Shown: one piece after another, positions 1 to 8,065 of the stretch
Numbering within the stretch: the stretch's first letter is position 1
Layout of the letters: each line of letters opens with the position of its first letter
Origin: Polaromonas sp.
GTDB taxonomy: Bacteria; Pseudomonadota; Gammaproteobacteria; Burkholderiales; Burkholderiaceae_C
Assembly: GCA_028292745.1 (NCBI GenBank)
Contig: JAQGLT010000104.1
Span: 1 to 53,369 of the forward strand
Length of the DNA stretch: 53,369 nt
Direction: 5' to 3'
The notes under the pieces: generated by a model
Told to the model about the DNA's origin: nothing
The model's input: only the letters and a program-made list of their open reading frames with translations
Database searches by the model: none
Translations under genes and position numbers: made by a program

Positions 1-124
1 GCCGTCAACCTCATGGCGGGCATCGTGGCGTATTGCCTGCAACCTGTAAAACCTCGCATTGCACTGCTGGACTCTCGGGACTCGCTGGCTTGAACTGACC
101 CTCTTTCTTATCCAAAACTCAGGT
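1..124 (+). mobile_element. 3' end of an IS982-type insertion sequence (partial)
   Basis: Frame 1 is open from the left edge to a TGA at 91-93 and encodes about 30 residues containing NLMAGIVAYCLQPVKPR. This resembles the C-terminus of IS982-type DDE transposases, which commonly end with an AYCLQPxKP-like stretch. The following bases up to the AGGT at 121-124 read, on the opposite strand, as a plausible terminal repeat beginning ACCTGAGTTTTGGATAAG. The IS family assignment rests on memory of family ends and is tentative. The element ends about 15 bases before the ATG of the next gene, so it has probably replaced that gene's promoter. Confidence 0.45.
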
Positions 125-139
125 TACATAAAACGAAGC

Positions 140-1102
140 ATGGCGATAGCCGTTGCCGGGCTTGCCGCAGTGACCTCCGCGGCTTGGGCAGAATTCCCCG
201 ACAAGCCGGTCACCCTGGTTGTGCCCTTCTCGGCTGGAGGACCGAGCGACAAGATCGCCCGTGACCTGGCCGAGGCATTGCGCAAGCCGCTCGGCCAGAC
301 CGTGATCGTGGACAACACGGCAGGTGCGGGCGGCACCATCGGGGCAGCGCGCGTCGCGCGTGCCACTGCCGACGGCTACACGCTCCTGGTACACCATATT
401 GGCCTGGCCACCGCGCCAGCCCTGTACAAAAAGCTGCCCTACAAGACCCTTGAGGACTTCGAGTTTCTTGGCCTGATCAATGAAGCGCCGTCCACGTTGA
501 TCGGCAAGCCCACGCTGGCGGCGAACACCTTTGCCGAACTGAGCCAGTGGATTTCCGCTAACGATGGAAAGGTCAACCTGGCCAATGCCGGTGTGGGCTC
601 TGCATCCCATCTGTGCGGACTGGTGCTGCAAAGCACACTCAAGTCGAAGATGATCCCGGTGCCCTACAAAGGCACGGCACCGGCCATGACCGACCTGATC
701 GGCGGCCAGGTCGATCTGATGTGCGAGCAGGCCCTCAACGCGATTCCACAAATCGAGGCGAAGAAGGTCAAGGTTTTTGGCCTGACCAGCACCGAACGCC
801 TCACCCTGCCTTCGCTGGCCCAGGTGCCTACGCTGTCTGAAGCTGGACTCAAAGGCTTCAATATGACGGTGTGGCATGGCCTGTATGCGCCGCGCGGCAC
901 GCCGCCAGCGGTATTGGCGCGGTTGAACGCCGCGTTGCGCACCGCGCTGAAAGATGCCGACCTGATCAAGCGCGAGGAAGCGCTCGGCGTGCGGGTGGTG
1001 ACCGACTCACGGCTCGAACCCGCCGGTCACAAAAAGTTCGTTGAAAGTGAAATGCTCCGATGGTCCAAGATCATCAAGGATTCGGGCGAAACTGCCGAGT
1101 GA
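140..1102 (+). CDS. Bug-family (TctC-like) periplasmic solute-binding receptor
   Basis: This is a periplasmic receptor of the Bordetella-uptake-gene family, which binds carboxylates and hands them to TctAB permeases. The mature part starts near EFPDKPVTLVVPFSAGG, a typical Bug N-terminus. PADGYTLL-like (TADGYTLLVHH) and PYKGTAPAMTDLIGGQVDL segments follow, both family hallmarks. I chose the ATG at 140 because it opens a hydrophobic signal peptide (MAIAVAGLAAVTSAAWA). The frame is open upstream to 59, but those codons run into IS DNA. Codons just upstream read ATA AAA CGA AGC, as if an original MKRS start had lost its ATG. No good ribosome site is visible. No permease gene is adjacent, so it is an orphan receptor. 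GC is visibly lower than in the genes that follow. Family call is firm; start and expression are uncertain. Confidence 0.85.
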   Translation: MAIAVAGLAAVTSAAWAEFPDKPVTLVVPFSAGGPSDKIARDLAEALRKPLGQTVIVDNTAGAGGTIGAARVARATADGYTLLVHHIGLATAPALYKKLPYKTLEDFEFLGLINEAPSTLIGKPTLAANTFAELSQWISANDGKVNLANAGVGSASHLCGLVLQSTLKSKMIPVPYKGTAPAMTDLIGGQVDLMCEQALNAIPQIEAKKVKVFGLTSTERLTLPSLAQVPTLSEAGLKGFNMTVWHGLYAPRGTPPAVLARLNAALRTALKDADLIKREEALGVRVVTDSRLEPAGHKKFVESEMLRWSKIIKDSGETAE

Positions 1103-1567
1103 TCCGGACGGGCGGCTGCTTCTAGCGCGACGTCACCCTGACTGGCAACAGCCGCGCACCTGGGTCGCCAGTGGCCCCGCATGGCAGCCGCATAACATCG
1201 CAGCGCACCGCTCTGCCTGTGTCTGCCACCACGGGCGGCTGCGGCCCTGGGCGTTAGGGCCGCCCAGGCAAATTGCTACTAAAATTATAGCTAACTACGC
1301 TTGCTGCGCCTGCGCCAGGGGCCGATTTGGCTTAAATTTTTCGCGGCGCCGCGCTGTCGGGCCATTGCCGTGCATTGACGCCTGGCCAGCCGGGCCGCAG
1401 CGGCAGAAAAGCAGGCGCTGAAAATCCATCTACATGCTGATGCGCCCGCTGCATCAATCTTGAGGATTTTTGCAATTTACATTTAAAAAAGCCTGACGCA
1501 TCATCAGCCGCTGCCCGCCAACCCGGCCGCCCGCAGCAGGCGGCCACCACCACAACCTGACCATCCC
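1103..1567. other. Gene-free stretch with a dispersed Comamonadaceae-type repeat
   Basis: No convincing gene was found. An open frame at 1041-1421 has no recognisable product. Bases 1271-1340 carry a copy of the dispersed intergenic repeat (ATTGCTACTAAAATTATAGC, then CCTGCGCCAGGGGCCGATTT). Bases 1127-1160 resemble the flanking module of other copies (CACCCTGACTGGCAACAGCC). The rest shows nothing clear beyond a likely promoter and leader for the dehydrogenase at 1568. Confidence 0.6.
1271..1340 (+). repeat. Dispersed intergenic repeat, short subtype
   Basis: The sequence contains ATTATAGCTA followed by CTTGCTGCGCC and GGCCGATTTGGCTTAAA. The same arrangement recurs, diverged, near 19648-19720 and on the other strand near 49386-49452. 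The imperfect palindrome around GCGC suggests a REP-like hairpin. Confidence 0.6.
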
Positions 1568-2641
1568 ATGAATACTGCACACCTCGTCCTGGGCGCGCTC
1601 AACGGCGACGACATCGGCCACGAAATCGTTCCTGCCGCTGTCGCCGTGGCCTCGGCCGCGGCCGAGATGCATGGCCTGCGCATCGATTGGCGGCCGCTGC
1701 CGATCGGCCGCACCGCGCTGGACACGCACGGCACGACGCTGCCCGAGGGCACGCTGCAAACCCTGGCCGCCATGCACGGCTTCGTGCTCGGCCCCATCGG
1801 CCACCGCGACTACCCCACAGGGCCGGGCGCCATCAATCCGCACCCGATCATGCGCAAGCAGTTCAACCTGTTCGCCAATGTCCGGCCGACCCGCTCCTAC
1901 CCCGGCATCGGCTGCCTGTACGACGATGTGGACCTGGTCATCGTGCGCGAGAACAACGAAGGCTTTCAGCCCGACCGCAACATGGTCGCCGGCTCGGGCG
2001 AGTTCCGTCCCACCGACGAGGTGACGCTGTCGGTGCGCGTCATCACCCGCACCGGCAGCGAGCGCGTCGCCCGGGTGGCGCTGAGCCTGGCGCAGTCGCG
2101 CCGCAAGCTGCTCACGCTGGTGCACAAGAACACGGTGTTCAAGCTGGGCTGCGGCATGTTCGTCGAGGAATGCCACAAGGCCGCGAAAGACTTTCCCGAT
2201 GTCACCGTCAATGAGGTGATCGTGGACACCATGGCGATGCGGCTGGTGCGCGACCCGCAAAGCTTCGACGTGATCGTCACCACCAACATGTTCGGCGACA
2301 TCCTGAGCGACGAGGCGGCCGGGCTGGTCGGCGGCCTGGGCATGGCGCCGGGGCTGTGCATCGGCGACGGCGACTTCGCCATGGCGCAGGCCACGCACGG
2401 CTCGGCGCCCGACATCGCGGGCACGGGCCGCGCCAACCCCTACGCCATGATCGACTCGACCCGCATGCTGCTGGACTGGCTGGGCCGGCGCCACGGCATT
2501 GCCGAGGCGGTGAATGCCGCGCAGGCCATGGGCACGGCCATCACGGCGGCACTGGCCGACCCGGCGGCGCGCACCGGCGACATCCGCGGCACCGGCACCA
2601 CCGAGGCCATGACGGCGGCCATCATCCGGGCGCTGCGCTGA
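1568..2641 (+). CDS. Isocitrate/isopropylmalate dehydrogenase-family enzyme (D-malate/tartrate dehydrogenase-like)
   Basis: This is an NAD(P)-dependent beta-decarboxylating dehydrogenase acting on a 2-hydroxy-acid such as 3-isopropylmalate, D-malate or tartrate. The 357 residues match the family's usual length. GDDIGHEI near residue 13 is the nucleotide/substrate N-terminal loop, VRENNEGF lies near 126-133, HKNTV with the catalytic Lys near 186-190, NMFGDILSDEAAGL near 240-253 holds the metal-binding Asp residues, and HGSAPDIAG near 277-285 is the NAD-binding loop. It is not next to leuCD, and it converges on a TTT transporter/MmgE cluster, so a role in degrading an organic acid is more likely than leucine synthesis. 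Its 3' end lies 58 bases from the tail of the AbrB-family gene. Family is certain; substrate is inferred. Confidence 0.88.
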   Translation: MNTAHLVLGALNGDDIGHEIVPAAVAVASAAAEMHGLRIDWRPLPIGRTALDTHGTTLPEGTLQTLAAMHGFVLGPIGHRDYPTGPGAINPHPIMRKQFNLFANVRPTRSYPGIGCLYDDVDLVIVRENNEGFQPDRNMVAGSGEFRPTDEVTLSVRVITRTGSERVARVALSLAQSRRKLLTLVHKNTVFKLGCGMFVEECHKAAKDFPDVTVNEVIVDTMAMRLVRDPQSFDVIVTTNMFGDILSDEAAGLVGGLGMAPGLCIGDGDFAMAQATHGSAPDIAGTGRANPYAMIDSTRMLLDWLGRRHGIAEAVNAAQAMGTAITAALADPAARTGDIRGTGTTEAMTAAIIRALR

Positions 2642-2699
2642 GAAGGCGCGCAGCCGGCGCTCCGCAAGTTCCCTGCAACCGGCGGCAGCGCGGCCGCCG

Positions 2700-3770
2700 T
2701 CAGGGCAGGTATTTCTCGCGCACCCAGCCGGTTCGCACCAGCGTTCTGGCCACCCAGCCAATCAGCAGCACGGTGGAGATGACGCGAAAGAAGTGAAACG
2801 CCGTCACGATGGGCGCGCCGATGCCGAAGGCCTTGGCGATGATCGCCATCTCGGCGGTTCCGCCCGGCGCCACCGCCAGGAACGCCGTCAGCAGGGAAAT
2901 GACGCCGGTTTTGCTCAGGCCCCAGGCCAGCAGCACGCAGATCGCCAGCATGCTGACGGTGACCACCGCCGCCGAGGCCATCATGCGCGGCGACTTCACG
3001 AAGAAATCGCGCGTCATGTGCTGCCCCAGGCTCCAGCCGATCAGGACCTGCGCCGCCACCAGCGCGGCCGGGTACATGCGCGCCGTGGTGCCCGATGCGG
3101 CAAAGCAGCCGGCCATCAGCACCGGCCCGAGCAGCCAGGCGTTGGGCAGGCGCACCCGGTTGGCCAGCCAGCCGCACAGCGGCGCGAGCACCACGAACAG
3201 CAGTCCCAGCGGCCAGGAAAGCAGCGGCGTGGCGGCGGTCACAATGGCGGCGGCTTTTTCGCCGCTGTACTGCGCCACCACCGACGCCAGGCTCACCACC
3301 AGGATGATGCGGATGGCATGGGCCGACGCCACCTGGCCCGCATCGGCGCCGGCCTTTTGCGCCTGCAGGGCCATTTCAGCCGAGGCGCCCACGGCCACCG
3401 AATAGATGGCCGTCGGCGCGTCCAGCCTGGCCATGCGCTGGATGGCGCGGGCGAACAGCATGGTCAGGCCGATGGAAAACACCGCGCCCAGCAGCATCCA
3501 GTGCCCCAGCGCGGCCACCTGGCGAATGATGTCCTGGGTGAACGTCAGGCCGAGCGCCGCGCCGATGGTGATCTGGGCGGCGCGCCGGCCCTGCAGGGGC
3601 TGCCGGGCCCCCGCGCCCAGCAGCGTGAGCGCCGCCACCCCCATCATCGAGCCCAGCACCCAGGGCAAGGGAACGGACAGCAAATGGAAGGCGTAGCCGC
3701 CCACGGCGCCTGCCGCGAGCGTCAGCAGCTTGCGCCCTGCCGCTGCGGCGGCGCCTGGCTGAAGGCCCAC
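2700..3770 (-). CDS. AbrB-family integral membrane protein (PF05145 type)
   Basis: This 356-residue, highly hydrophobic protein has two homologous halves, each with several membrane segments. It resembles the AbrB/ammonia-monooxygenase-related family, despite the DNA-binding-sounding name of some members. Motifs such as LLGAGARQPLQGRRAAQITIG, GASAEMALQAQKAGAD and APGGTAEMAIIAKAFG are typical of the paired repeats. It starts with GTG, immediately after the TGA of the upstream SDR gene, so translation is probably coupled. It is the last gene of the cluster that contains the TTT transporter and MmgE/PrpD genes, a common partnership in Burkholderiales. A transport or efflux role is plausible, but the biochemical function of the family is not settled. 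Confidence 0.82.
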   Translation of the reverse strand: MGLQPGAAAAAGRKLLTLAAGAVGGYAFHLLSVPLPWVLGSMMGVAALTLLGAGARQPLQGRRAAQITIGAALGLTFTQDIIRQVAALGHWMLLGAVFSIGLTMLFARAIQRMARLDAPTAIYSVAVGASAEMALQAQKAGADAGQVASAHAIRIILVVSLASVVAQYSGEKAAAIVTAATPLLSWPLGLLFVVLAPLCGWLANRVRLPNAWLLGPVLMAGCFAASGTTARMYPAALVAAQVLIGWSLGQHMTRDFFVKSPRMMASAAVVTVSMLAICVLLAWGLSKTGVISLLTAFLAVAPGGTAEMAIIAKAFGIGAPIVTAFHFFRVISTVLLIGWVARTLVRTGWVREKYLP

Positions 3771-4532
3771 TCAGCCGCCCAGGTAGGTGCCGCCGTTCAC
3801 ATGCAGGGTCTGCCCCGTGATGAACCGGGCCGAGGGCCCCGCCAGCCAGGCCACCTGCGCCGCCACCTCGCCCGCCGTGCCGCGCCGGCCCAGCAGGGGG
3901 TGGTGCGTGGCATGGTGCTTGGGCGCGGCGCTGGCGCTGCCGGCGTTGCGGGCGGTGTCGATCATGCCGGGCGAGACGCAGTTGACGGTGATGCCGTCGG
4001 GCGCCAGGTCGTGCGCCAGCGCACGGGTCAGCCCCACCAGCCCGGCCTTGGCCGTCACCACATGCACGCGGTTGGCGGCGCCGGTGTGCCCCGTCATGCC
4101 GCCGATATTGATGACCGCCCCCTGGCCAGACTGCCTGAGCAGCGGCAAGGCCGCCTGCGTGCAGAAAAAAGCGCCGTCCAGGATCACGGCGAGCGTGTCG
4201 CGCCAGTCCTGCGCGGAGACTTGGTCGATTTTTGCCTCGCGCCGGATCGCCGCGTTGTTGACCAGAATATCGAGACGGCCCCATTCGGCGGCGATTTTCT
4301 CCACCATCGCCGAGACCGCCTGCGGGTCGGTGATGTCGCCGACGCACAGCAGCGCCTGCCCGCCGCCGGCGACGATCTCATCGACCACTGCCTGTCCTTC
4401 CGCCACCGAGGCGCGGACGTTGACGGCAATCGCCGCGCCGGATGCGGCCAGCGCCAGGGCGATTTCGCGGCCGATGTTGCGCCCCGAACCGGTGATGAGC
4501 GCGACGCAGGAAGGTTGAGCTATGGAATGCAT
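3771..4532 (-). CDS. Short-chain dehydrogenase/reductase-fold protein without the usual Ser-Tyr pair
   Basis: This 253-residue protein is FabG-like. The N-terminal TGSGRNIGREIA is the Rossmann glycine motif, DILVNNAA near residue 90 is the NNAG-type motif, and GGTYLGG closes the protein. The active-site region reads VINIGGMTGHTG and RVHVVTAKAG. The Lys is present, but the position normally held by catalytic Ser is Gly and the position of catalytic Tyr is Val. It lies 10 bases after the MmgE/PrpD gene and abuts the AbrB gene, so it belongs to the same operon. I recall similar RAHVVTAK proteins in Burkholderiales, so this may be a subfamily trait rather than decay. Fold is certain; dehydrogenase activity is doubtful. 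Confidence 0.85.
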   Translation of the reverse strand: MHSIAQPSCVALITGSGRNIGREIALALAASGAAIAVNVRASVAEGQAVVDEIVAGGGQALLCVGDITDPQAVSAMVEKIAAEWGRLDILVNNAAIRREAKIDQVSAQDWRDTLAVILDGAFFCTQAALPLLRQSGQGAVINIGGMTGHTGAANRVHVVTAKAGLVGLTRALAHDLAPDGITVNCVSPGMIDTARNAGSASAAPKHHATHHPLLGRRGTAGEVAAQVAWLAGPSARFITGQTLHVNGGTYLGG

Positions 4533-4542
4533 GGCGAACTGC

Positions 4543-5922
4543 TCAGACGGGGAGCTGGGAAAGATCGACCTGCGGCTGGTCCAGCAGCCCGGCCAGCAGA
4601 GTGGCCATCTGTTCTGCCTGGGCCGTGGTCAGCCCGCCGTATTCGCAGTTCGCGACGAACTTGCGCCGCAGGTCTTCGCTGCTGAGCGGATGCTCGGCGC
4701 CGCCCTTGAAATAGCCCTGGCGGTGCTCGTGCACATCGCCATTGTTCAGCGTGATGCGCAGGTGGCCGGTGAACTGGTTGGGGTAGGGATTGGCCGGGTC
4801 CACGATGTAGCGCACCTTGCCGGCCAGGCGCACCATGGCCGGGTCTTTCACCACGGCTTCGGCGTACTCGCCCAGGCCCGCGTCGCCCCGCAGGATGCCC
4901 GCGGCGATGGCGTAAGGCGTGCTGAACTTGGCGGCGTAACCGTTGGGCGGCGACTGCTTCATGGCCAGCGGCTCCCACAGCCGGTGCACAATGCCTTCGG
5001 CGGTTTCGGCCTCGATGCTGGCGATCTGCTCGGGATCGATGCCGCGGCTGCGAAACGCCCGCCCGCAGTCGATGTAGGGGTGCGACATGGTGCCGCAGGC
5101 ATACGGCTTGAACGCGATCGTGGTGCAGAGCCACTGCGTGCCGAAGCCGTCCAGCATGGCTTCGAAGTCGCCGTCCAGCGTGTTGGCAAATCCGTGGAAC
5201 AGGCCATGGTGGCCTTCGAACACCGTTTTGGGGCCTTCAAAGCCGCCCTGCGCCAGCCGCACGGCCCGGTAGCCCGACTGGGCCGCCCAGCCCGGGTGCA
5301 TGCGCTTGGTCCAGGAGCCGTCGGCCAGGTACTCGATGATGCCGCTGGCCATGCTGCCGGCAATGCCGAAGGCGTTGACGAGTTCTTTCTCGGACAGGCG
5401 CAGGGCCGCGCCGATGCCGGCCACCGTCCCCATCACGCCGAAGATGGCGGTCGGATGGAAACCCGCCTTGTGCACGCGCATCGGCGCGACCTTGCACAGG
5501 CGGCACATGACTTCGGTGCCGATCGCCAGGCCGCGCAGCAGGTCGGCGCCCGACAGCTGGTGCCGCTCGGCCGCAGCCAGGAGGGCCGGAACGATGACGA
5601 CGCCCGCATGCACCGGCCCGCCCTCGTAGGTGTCGTCGAAGTCTTCGCCGTGGGAGGCAATGCCATTGACAAACGCCGCCCCTTCGGCGCCCAGCTTTGC
5701 CGGAAACCCGATCACCGTGCAGCTGCCCTCGCCATCGATGGACGCCAACGCCGCCTTGACGTACGACTCGGCGCGCGCGGAGATGCACAGGCCCGAGATG
5801 TCGAGCAGCAGCCGGTCGGCCACGGCCCTGACGCCGGGGTCGTTCTGGGGTGCGCTGGCGATGATGGCCTGCGCCAGCCGCGCCGATACGGTCGGGCTGG
5901 CAGCTTGATTGCTATCGGACAT
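4543..5922 (-). CDS. MmgE/PrpD-family protein (2-methylcitrate dehydratase-like)
   Basis: This cytoplasmic protein of 459 residues belongs to the MmgE/PrpD family. That family includes 2-methylcitrate dehydratase, cis-aconitate decarboxylase and iminodisuccinate epimerase. GIASHGEDFDDTYEGGPVHAG near residues 85-105 is the typical HxxDFDDT active-site region, and SWTKRMHPGWAAQSG near 205-219 is another hallmark. Start ATG at 5922 is preceded by an AAGGA site. It sits in a minus-strand run with TTT transporter genes upstream and SDR and AbrB genes downstream. MmgE/PrpD genes often accompany Bug receptors in this group, which fits an incoming hydroxy- or tricarboxylate substrate. No prpB or prpC is nearby, so a plain methylcitrate-cycle role is unlikely. 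Confidence 0.9.
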   Translation of the reverse strand: MSDSNQAASPTVSARLAQAIIASAPQNDPGVRAVADRLLLDISGLCISARAESYVKAALASIDGEGSCTVIGFPAKLGAEGAAFVNGIASHGEDFDDTYEGGPVHAGVVIVPALLAAAERHQLSGADLLRGLAIGTEVMCRLCKVAPMRVHKAGFHPTAIFGVMGTVAGIGAALRLSEKELVNAFGIAGSMASGIIEYLADGSWTKRMHPGWAAQSGYRAVRLAQGGFEGPKTVFEGHHGLFHGFANTLDGDFEAMLDGFGTQWLCTTIAFKPYACGTMSHPYIDCGRAFRSRGIDPEQIASIEAETAEGIVHRLWEPLAMKQSPPNGYAAKFSTPYAIAAGILRGDAGLGEYAEAVVKDPAMVRLAGKVRYIVDPANPYPNQFTGHLRITLNNGDVHEHRQGYFKGGAEHPLSSEDLRRKFVANCEYGGLTTAQAEQMATLLAGLLDQPQVDLSQLPV

Positions 5923-6055
5923 GTTTTTCCTTTTTGAACTTGTGAAGGGAGGTTTAAGCGAGGTGATGGATGCCGCTGTAGTGCCGGGGCGCTACGGCCT
6001 GCCGTGCAGCCCCGGGGTGGCGGTGCTTCGGGACGGATGCATTGCTGTTGATCGG

Positions 6056-6799
6056 CTACCCGCGCCGCGCGGCCTGGCCGGCGGTTTCGGACTCGCCTGG
6101 CTGCGGGCAGCTGCCGAAACCGGCGGTTGCCAGCGCCTGGCGGTCCTGGGTCAGGCGGCGGATGAATTCGGCGGCCCGATCGGGGTGCCTGGCATGCGCC
6201 GCCAGTCCGGCCGAATAGGTGGACGCGATCTGAAGCGCGGCCGGAAGCGGGCCCACCAGAGCGATGGCGTCGACAGCGGCGATTTCGGTCACCTGCATGA
6301 CGGCCATCTCGCGCGGGCCCTGGCCCTGCGCCAGCCGGTGCGCGGTTTCGTAGCCGCTGGCGCAATACTGAAGGCGCGCGCCGAGGACATCGAAAATGCC
6401 CAGTTGCCGCAGAACCTGGACCATCACCTTTCCGGCGGTGGCCGCCGCCGGGTCGGGACAATAGACGGTTTCGCACGCCAGCAAGGCGGCCCGCAGGTTC
6501 GCCAGGCTGTCGATGCGCGGCACCGGCATGCCCGCGCGAACCGCCATGCCGGTGGCCACCGTGCCCAGGTCGGCGCGCGAGCCCGCCAGCACCAGTTTGC
6601 GCTCAATCAGCTCCTCGATCAGGGCATCCGTCAGCACGATGACATCGGCCTCCTCTCCCGCGAGAAGGCGCGCTTTTAATGGTTGCACAGCGCCATAGCG
6701 GCCATTGACGGTCATGCCGCTGTCGGCTTCAAAGGATTGCGCCACGCGGGTCACGGCCGCCTTCGCGGCTCCGGCACTGAAAATATTTAGAACTTCCAA
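6056..6799 (-). CDS. ModA-like periplasmic-binding-fold protein
   Basis: This 247-residue protein has the type-2 binding-protein fold of molybdate receptor ModA and its relatives. LNIFSAGAAKAAVTRVAQSFE, EEADVIVLTDALIEELI and MQVTEIAAVD are the recognisable strands. I chose the TTG at 6799, just before EVLNIFSAG, because GGAG lies 6 bases upstream. A longer frame reaches 6907 but adds an Arg-rich, non-signal sequence. With the TTG start there is no obvious signal peptide, so it may act in the cytoplasm or its start may be misjudged. No modBC genes are present. It lies between the Bug receptor and the MmgE/PrpD gene, so it may sense or bind the cluster's substrate rather than molybdate. Confidence 0.75.
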   Translation of the reverse strand: MEVLNIFSAGAAKAAVTRVAQSFEADSGMTVNGRYGAVQPLKARLLAGEEADVIVLTDALIEELIERKLVLAGSRADLGTVATGMAVRAGMPVPRIDSLANLRAALLACETVYCPDPAAATAGKVMVQVLRQLGIFDVLGARLQYCASGYETAHRLAQGQGPREMAVMQVTEIAAVDAIALVGPLPAALQIASTYSAGLAAHARHPDRAAEFIRRLTQDRQALATAGFGSCPQPGESETAGQAARRG

Positions 6800-6957
6800 C
6801 CTTTTCTCCAAGCTAAGCGCAGATGAAGCACGTGAGAGATGACTCCGTGCGCGATGCCCCAGCCGCAGCGAATGCGCGCCCCGCGCCCGCCGGGCAGGCC
6901 CGGGCAAAAGTGAGTTTGATCGCCGGCCGGCAAGGCACCGCGTTGAGTGCCTGCCTG

Positions 6958-7000
6958 CCCGCCGACGGCGGCAATGATTGCCATTGCCGCCGTCGGCGGG
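6958..7000 (-). terminator. Perfect 19-bp stem-loop downstream of the Bug receptor gene
   Basis: Arms 6958-6976 and 6982-7000 are exact reverse complements (CCCGCCGACGGCGGCAATG) around a 5-base loop. The hairpin begins 21 bases after the stop of the Bug gene. There is no T-tract, so it is more likely an mRNA 3'-end stabiliser or partial attenuator within the operon than a full terminator. Receptor genes of transport operons often carry such a structure to raise their own mRNA relative to downstream genes. Confidence 0.65.
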
Positions 7001-7021
7001 GTCAGCGCAAGGCGGCCGCGC

Positions 7022-7999
7022 TCAGCGCACCAGCTTCATGCCGGCCAGCTGGAACTGGGTGCGCATGTCTTTTTCGATCTGCTCGATCGACTTTTTCAGC
7101 TCCGCGCCATTGGCATAGCTGTCCTCGAGCTGGTTTTCTTCCACATACTTTTTCCACGAAGCGGTCTGGCGCAGCCTGGAGAACAGGTCTTCGTAATAGG
7201 CCAGCGCCTCCGGCGGAAAGGCCGGTGGCGCGACCACGGCGCGGATTTGCGGCGTGGCCACCACGTCATAGCCGGCCTGTTTCAGGGTCGGGACGTTGGG
7301 GTAGCCGGGCAGCGGCTTTTCCGACAGCTGCGCCAGCACCCGCAGCTTGCCGGCACGCACCTGCTCGCCGGCTTCCTGCGGCTCGATCACCATCATGTCG
7401 ACATGGCCGCCGAGCACGGCCGCCAGGCGCTCGCCGCCGCCCTGGAACGACACGAAGGCCCATTTCGCGCCGGTGTGCTGCTGCAGCGTCTGGCGGATGA
7501 TGTTGTCGCGCGACGTGACGGAGCCGCCGGACTGCTTGAGCTCGCCCGGCTTGGCCTTGGCCGCGTCGATGAATTCCTTCAGCGTCTTGTACGGCGAATC
7601 AGCCCGCACCACGATCACCGCCGGCTCCAGCAGCAGGCGCGCCACCGGGGTCAGGTCCTGCAGCGTCACCTTGGCTTCGCTGGTGGTGAGCGGGTTGGCA
7701 ATCCAGACGCTGGTGATGAAGCCCAGCGTGTGCGGATCGCCCTTGCGCTCGGCGATGGCGGCCGCCGCCACCGCGCCGTTGCCGCCCGTCTTGTTGAGCA
7801 CCTGCATGCGCACCGGCAGCAGGTTTTCCTTGGCCAGCATCTGCGCCACCGCCCGGGCCAGCAGGTCGTTGCCGCCGCCGGGGCCGGTGTGCACGATGAC
7901 ATCGACGGTCTTGGTCGGCTTCCATTGGGCCTGCGCAAAACCGCTGAAGGTGGTCAGCGCCGCCATGGTCACGACGCAGAGTGTTCGGGATAATTTCAT
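7022..7999 (-). CDS. Bug-family solute-binding receptor of TTT cluster 1
   Basis: This 325-residue periplasmic receptor belongs with the adjacent TctA and TctB genes. The start at 7999 has AGGAG 6 bases upstream and opens a signal peptide ending FSGFAQA, before QWKPTKTVDVIVHTGPGG. GNDLLARAVAQML and EPQEAGEQVRAGKLRVLAQ are standard Bug segments. The binding loop region differs from the orphan receptor at the left edge (VIVHTGPGGGND here, VVPFSAGGPSD there), which suggests a different ligand. Gene order tctB-tctA-bug is that of a complete tripartite transporter. A perfect stem-loop follows the gene. Confidence 0.92.
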   Translation of the reverse strand: MKLSRTLCVVTMAALTTFSGFAQAQWKPTKTVDVIVHTGPGGGNDLLARAVAQMLAKENLLPVRMQVLNKTGGNGAVAAAAIAERKGDPHTLGFITSVWIANPLTTSEAKVTLQDLTPVARLLLEPAVIVVRADSPYKTLKEFIDAAKAKPGELKQSGGSVTSRDNIIRQTLQQHTGAKWAFVSFQGGGERLAAVLGGHVDMMVIEPQEAGEQVRAGKLRVLAQLSEKPLPGYPNVPTLKQAGYDVVATPQIRAVVAPPAFPPEALAYYEDLFSRLRQTASWKKYVEENQLEDSYANGAELKKSIEQIEKDMRTQFQLAGMKLVR

Positions 8000-8065
8000 T
8001 TTGTCTCCTGTGGGGTAAGGGATCACGGTAACGAAGGAAAAGGCCGGGTCGGCGGTGGCAAAAAC

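Noticed and set aside
1454..2761. A 435-codon open frame on the minus strand
   Set aside because: It is antisense to the isopropylmalate-dehydrogenase-family gene, with Arg/Ala/His-rich low-complexity translation and no recognisable motif.
2793..4685. A 630-codon open frame on the plus strand
   Set aside because: It lies antisense to the AbrB, SDR and MmgE/PrpD genes, is low-complexity (Arg/His/Gly/Gln-rich) and arises from the codon bias of high-GC genes on the other strand.
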